A DNA stretch of 7,940 nucleotides, taken from NCBI GenBank assembly GCA_039819225.1, contig JBCBSN010000211.1, positions 1-7,940 of the forward strand, read 5' to 3'. Below the pieces are notes generated by a model. The model worked only from the letters and a program-made list of their open reading frames with translations. It had not been told where the DNA came from and made no database searches. Positions within the stretch are counted from its first letter, which is position 1. Every line of letters starts with the position of its first letter. Origin of the DNA: Ulvibacterium sp039819225. GTDB taxonomy: Bacteria; Bacteroidota; Bacteroidia; Flavobacteriales; Flavobacteriaceae. Shown here one piece after another: positions 5,927-7,940 of this stretch. Made by a program: the position numbers and the translations under genes.

Positions 5927-7201
5927 ATGCACCGTGATACCACTATCTTTGACCTCATAACTGCCGAAAGGGAAAGGCAGCTTAATGGAATTGAGCTTAT
6001 TGCTTCCGAAAACTTCGTTAGCCCCCAGATTATGGAGGCTGCGGGATCTGTACTCACCAACAAGTATGCGGAAGGTTATCCGGGAAAGCGCTATTACGGA
6101 GGCTGTGAGATAGTAGACCAGATAGAACAATTGGCCATTGATCGGGCCAAGGAACTTTTTGGTGCCGCTTATGCCAATGTACAGGCACATTCTGGATCGC
6201 AGGCCAACGCATCCGTGTACCATGCCTGCCTAAAACCAGGGGATACCATCTTGGGATTTGATCTTTCCCACGGGGGCCACTTGACCCACGGATCCCCGGT
6301 CAACTTTTCAGGACGACTTTACAATCCCGTTTTCTATGGTGTTGACCGGGAGACCGGAACCTTGGATTATGACCAAATACAGGAAATTGCCGACAGGGAA
6401 AGGCCCAAAATGATTATTGCCGGGGCCTCTGCCTATTCACGGGATATGGATTTTAAAAGATTTCGGGAAATTGCGGATAGTGTAGATGCTATTTTGTTGG
6501 CAGATATTTCCCATCCCGCGGGACTTATCGCCAAGGGTGTTTTAAACGATCCCATACCCCATAGCCATATTGTAACTACAACAACACATAAGACCTTAAG
6601 GGGCCCTCGTGGCGGCTTGATCTTAATGGGCAAGGATTTTGAGAATCCGTTTGGGATACGTCTAAAAAATGGAAATCTAAGGAAAATGTCGGCACTCTTG
6701 GATTTGGCCGTTTTCCCGGGAAACCAAGGAGGCCCTTTGGAACATATCATTGCCGCCAAGGCCATTGCCTTTGGGGAAGCCCTTTCCAATACGTTCCTTG
6801 ATTATGTTTTACAGGTGCAAAAAAATGCCATTGCCATGGCCAAAGCCTTTATGGACAGGGACTATCATATTATTTCCGGTGGCACTGACAATCATATGAT
6901 GTTGATTGATCTACGGAACAAGGGAATCACTGGAAAGGATGCGGAAAAGGCCCTTGTCCGTGCGGATATTACGGCCAATAAGAACATGGTTCCCTTTGAT
7001 GATAAATCCCCTTTTGTTACATCCGGGATTCGTTTTGGTACGGCGGCCATTACTACCAGGGGTCTCGCGGAACCCGATATGGCAACCATAGTAGATTTGG
7101 TAGATATGGTAATTTGCAATCCCGAAAGCCAAGAAAGTCTGGATTTGGTCGCACAAAAAGTACATGCCCTCATGAGGGACAGACCCTTGTTCCAATCATA
7201 G
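5927..7201 (+). CDS. glyA: Serine hydroxymethyltransferase
   Basis: This PLP enzyme interconverts serine plus tetrahydrofolate with glycine plus 5,10-methylene-tetrahydrofolate in the cytoplasm, the main source of one-carbon units. The 424-residue product is of normal family length. Visible features are ERERQLNGIELIASENF with E28, NKYAEGYPGKRYYGG (Y48, Y57), AHSGSQAN, GGHLTHGSPVNFSG, ADISHPAGL with D193 and H196, the PLP-binding lysine K222 in TTTTHKTLRGPRGG, AVFPGNQGGPLEH, and SGIRFGT with R369 that binds the substrate carboxylate. I chose ATG 5927 (MHRDTTIFDLI) because family members begin there. The frame is open back to a TTG at 5891, but those 12 extra residues are not family-like and overlap the putative promoter. 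It is transcribed away from fahA and ends 11 bases before the stop of the converging gene at 7213. Nothing suggests impaired activity. Confidence 0.98.
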   Translation: MHRDTTIFDLITAERERQLNGIELIASENFVSPQIMEAAGSVLTNKYAEGYPGKRYYGGCEIVDQIEQLAIDRAKELFGAAYANVQAHSGSQANASVYHACLKPGDTILGFDLSHGGHLTHGSPVNFSGRLYNPVFYGVDRETGTLDYDQIQEIADRERPKMIIAGASAYSRDMDFKRFREIADSVDAILLADISHPAGLIAKGVLNDPIPHSHIVTTTTHKTLRGPRGGLILMGKDFENPFGIRLKNGNLRKMSALLDLAVFPGNQGGPLEHIIAAKAIAFGEALSNTFLDYVLQVQKNAIAMAKAFMDRDYHIISGGTDNHMMLIDLRNKGITGKDAEKALVRADITANKNMVPFDDKSPFVTSGIRFGTAAITTRGLAEPDMATIVDLVDMVICNPESQESLDLVAQKVHALMRDRPLFQS

Positions 7202-7212
7202 ATTAGACGGGG

Positions 7213-7854
7213 TTATTGGTTAAACGTAGATAATTCCCCAGAAATAAGACAGCGGTTTTCCAGGTCGTAGACAAAGGCCTCCTCTTCTGAAGTATAGTAC
7301 ACCCCCCAATATCCAAAATAGTCCTTTTGGCTATTTTTCCCATGTGCCATATTCAGGAATCCCGAGTTAGTTTCCCAATTGTCCTCCTCAAATACGGGAA
7401 CAAAGATTTCGTAGGGTACCTCGAACAGGCCTTTGGTAAAGTGGACGTAATGCCGCCCTATGGTGCTCAATATATTCCTAAATTGGTGTACAATGCTTTG
7501 CTCGTATATTTTATTTATCAAAATAGAGCAATCCTTTAGGTGAAGATAAAACTCATCGATATCCACCGGCCGTTGATTCGCGGAATTTACCCCGCCCAAG
7601 AGTTTTTCAAGGCAGAGGTCTCTTCCCCAATCCCCTTTGTTATAGTGAAAAAGCAACTCGAGGAGGGTTAAATTACATTCCAACTCTACCATCAAGAGAT
7701 ATTCGGAGGTGTCCGTGGAACAATTATATACATTGGCCTTAGCAAAAAAATGCTTTTCCAAAGACCGTTTAAAAGCTTTTAAACCATTAATGTTATGCGC
7801 TTTTTGAAAACCAAAAAAAGCATTGTTCTTAAAACTATCGCGAAACAAAGGCAT
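7213..7854 (-). CDS. Hypothetical protein (213 aa), unrecognised family
   Basis: The protein starts MPLFRDSFKNNAFFGFQ and appears soluble: no signal peptide, lipobox or clear membrane segment. Residues about 20-130 are mostly helical and include SLEKHFFAKANVY, ELECNLTLLELLFHY and VDIDEFYLHLKDCSILINKI. The C-terminal third is beta-rich and aromatic (KGLFEVPYEIFVPVFEE; DYFGYWGVYYTSEEEAFVYD), ending ISGELSTFNQ. Four cysteines are scattered and do not form a known metal site. I chose ATG 7854; in-frame TTG codons at 7887 and 7878 would extend it by up to 11 residues, but the first overlaps a good -7 box. Composition and codon use look like those of its neighbours, and the frame is long and clean, so it is very likely real. 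It converges on glyA with an 11-base gap; no function is indicated by context. Confidence 0.85.
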   Translation of the reverse strand: MPLFRDSFKNNAFFGFQKAHNINGLKAFKRSLEKHFFAKANVYNCSTDTSEYLLMVELECNLTLLELLFHYNKGDWGRDLCLEKLLGGVNSANQRPVDIDEFYLHLKDCSILINKIYEQSIVHQFRNILSTIGRHYVHFTKGLFEVPYEIFVPVFEEDNWETNSGFLNMAHGKNSQKDYFGYWGVYYTSEEEAFVYDLENRCLISGELSTFNQ

Positions 7855-7884
7855 ACTGTTCTGGAAAAGGGAGTTCAAACTATT

Positions 7885-7892
7885 CAAAAATA
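7885..7892 (-). promoter_or_regulatory. Candidate -7 box for the 7213-7854 gene (TATTTTTG)
   Basis: TATTTTTG on the minus strand matches TAnnTTTG exactly, 30 bases before ATG 7854. A TTTG at 7922-7919 is 26 bases upstream, longer than the usual spacing to a -33 box, so the -33 element is uncertain. Confidence 0.5.
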
Positions 7893-7899
7893 TATGTAA

Positions 7900-7928
7900 A
7901 CCATTTTATGGTATGCCACAAAAACCAT
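7900..7928. promoter_or_regulatory. ACCAT/ATGGT half-sites just upstream of the promoter
   Basis: ACCAT (7900-7904), ATGGT (7908-7912) and ACCAT (7924-7928) form one tight palindrome with a 3-base centre plus a third copy; AAACCAT also occurs twice as a direct repeat. They lie just upstream of the -7 box at 7885-7892, where a regulator could bind. The function is inferred from position alone. Confidence 0.25.
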
Positions 7929-7940
7929 ATAAAAAAAGAG

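Noticed and set aside
5921..7195. Minus-strand and alternate-frame open frames within glyA
   Set aside because: They are shadows of the unmistakable serine hydroxymethyltransferase gene.
7327..7539. Plus-strand 70-codon frame within the last gene
   Set aside because: It lies opposite the longer minus-strand gene, which has a promoter-like box and better protein character.

Overview
The window looks like chromosomal DNA from a marine-type member of the Flavobacteriaceae (Bacteroidota). The evidence is family-typical protein sequences (fumarylacetoacetase, serine hydroxymethyltransferase, and a C-terminal 'tail-fibre-like' domain common in secreted flavobacterial proteins), -7 boxes of the Bacteroidota type (TAnnTTTG), moderate GC in genes with very AT-rich intergenic DNA, and weak or absent Shine-Dalgarno sites. 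No tRNA, rRNA, CRISPR array, transposase or phage gene was seen.

Layout. Positions 1-1316 (minus) hold the first 438 codons of a secreted protein cut by the window edge. It has a signal peptide, two tandem F-type (fucose-binding) lectin domains, then the tail-fibre-like domain and a coiled coil. Positions 1317-1882 have no gene but contain a GTAGGG/CCCTAC inverted repeat and two perfect AT-rich palindromes. Positions 1883-2046 (minus) carry a frameshifted leftover of a second copy of the same C-terminal domain. Positions 2047-3088 have no convincing gene. A GC-rich block with several short inverted repeats (about 2240-2490) stands out there against AT-rich flanks.

Positions 3089-4276 (minus) encode a lipoprotein of unknown function. 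Positions 4539-5816 (minus) encode fumarylacetoacetase (last step of tyrosine/homogentisate breakdown). Divergent from it, 5927-7201 (plus) encodes serine hydroxymethyltransferase (glycine and one-carbon metabolism). The two share a short intergenic region with a -7 box for each direction. Positions 7213-7854 (minus) encode an unrecognised 213-residue protein that converges tail-to-tail on glyA with an 11-base gap.

The right half (3.1-7.9 kb) is ordinary housekeeping DNA. The left 3 kb is accessory-looking: a modular surface lectin, a broken paralogous fragment and about 1.6 kb of DNA without intact genes. No complete new multi-gene system was recognised. The most notable items are the duplicated fucolectin with both sugar-binding sites intact, and the nearby remnant of its C-terminal module.
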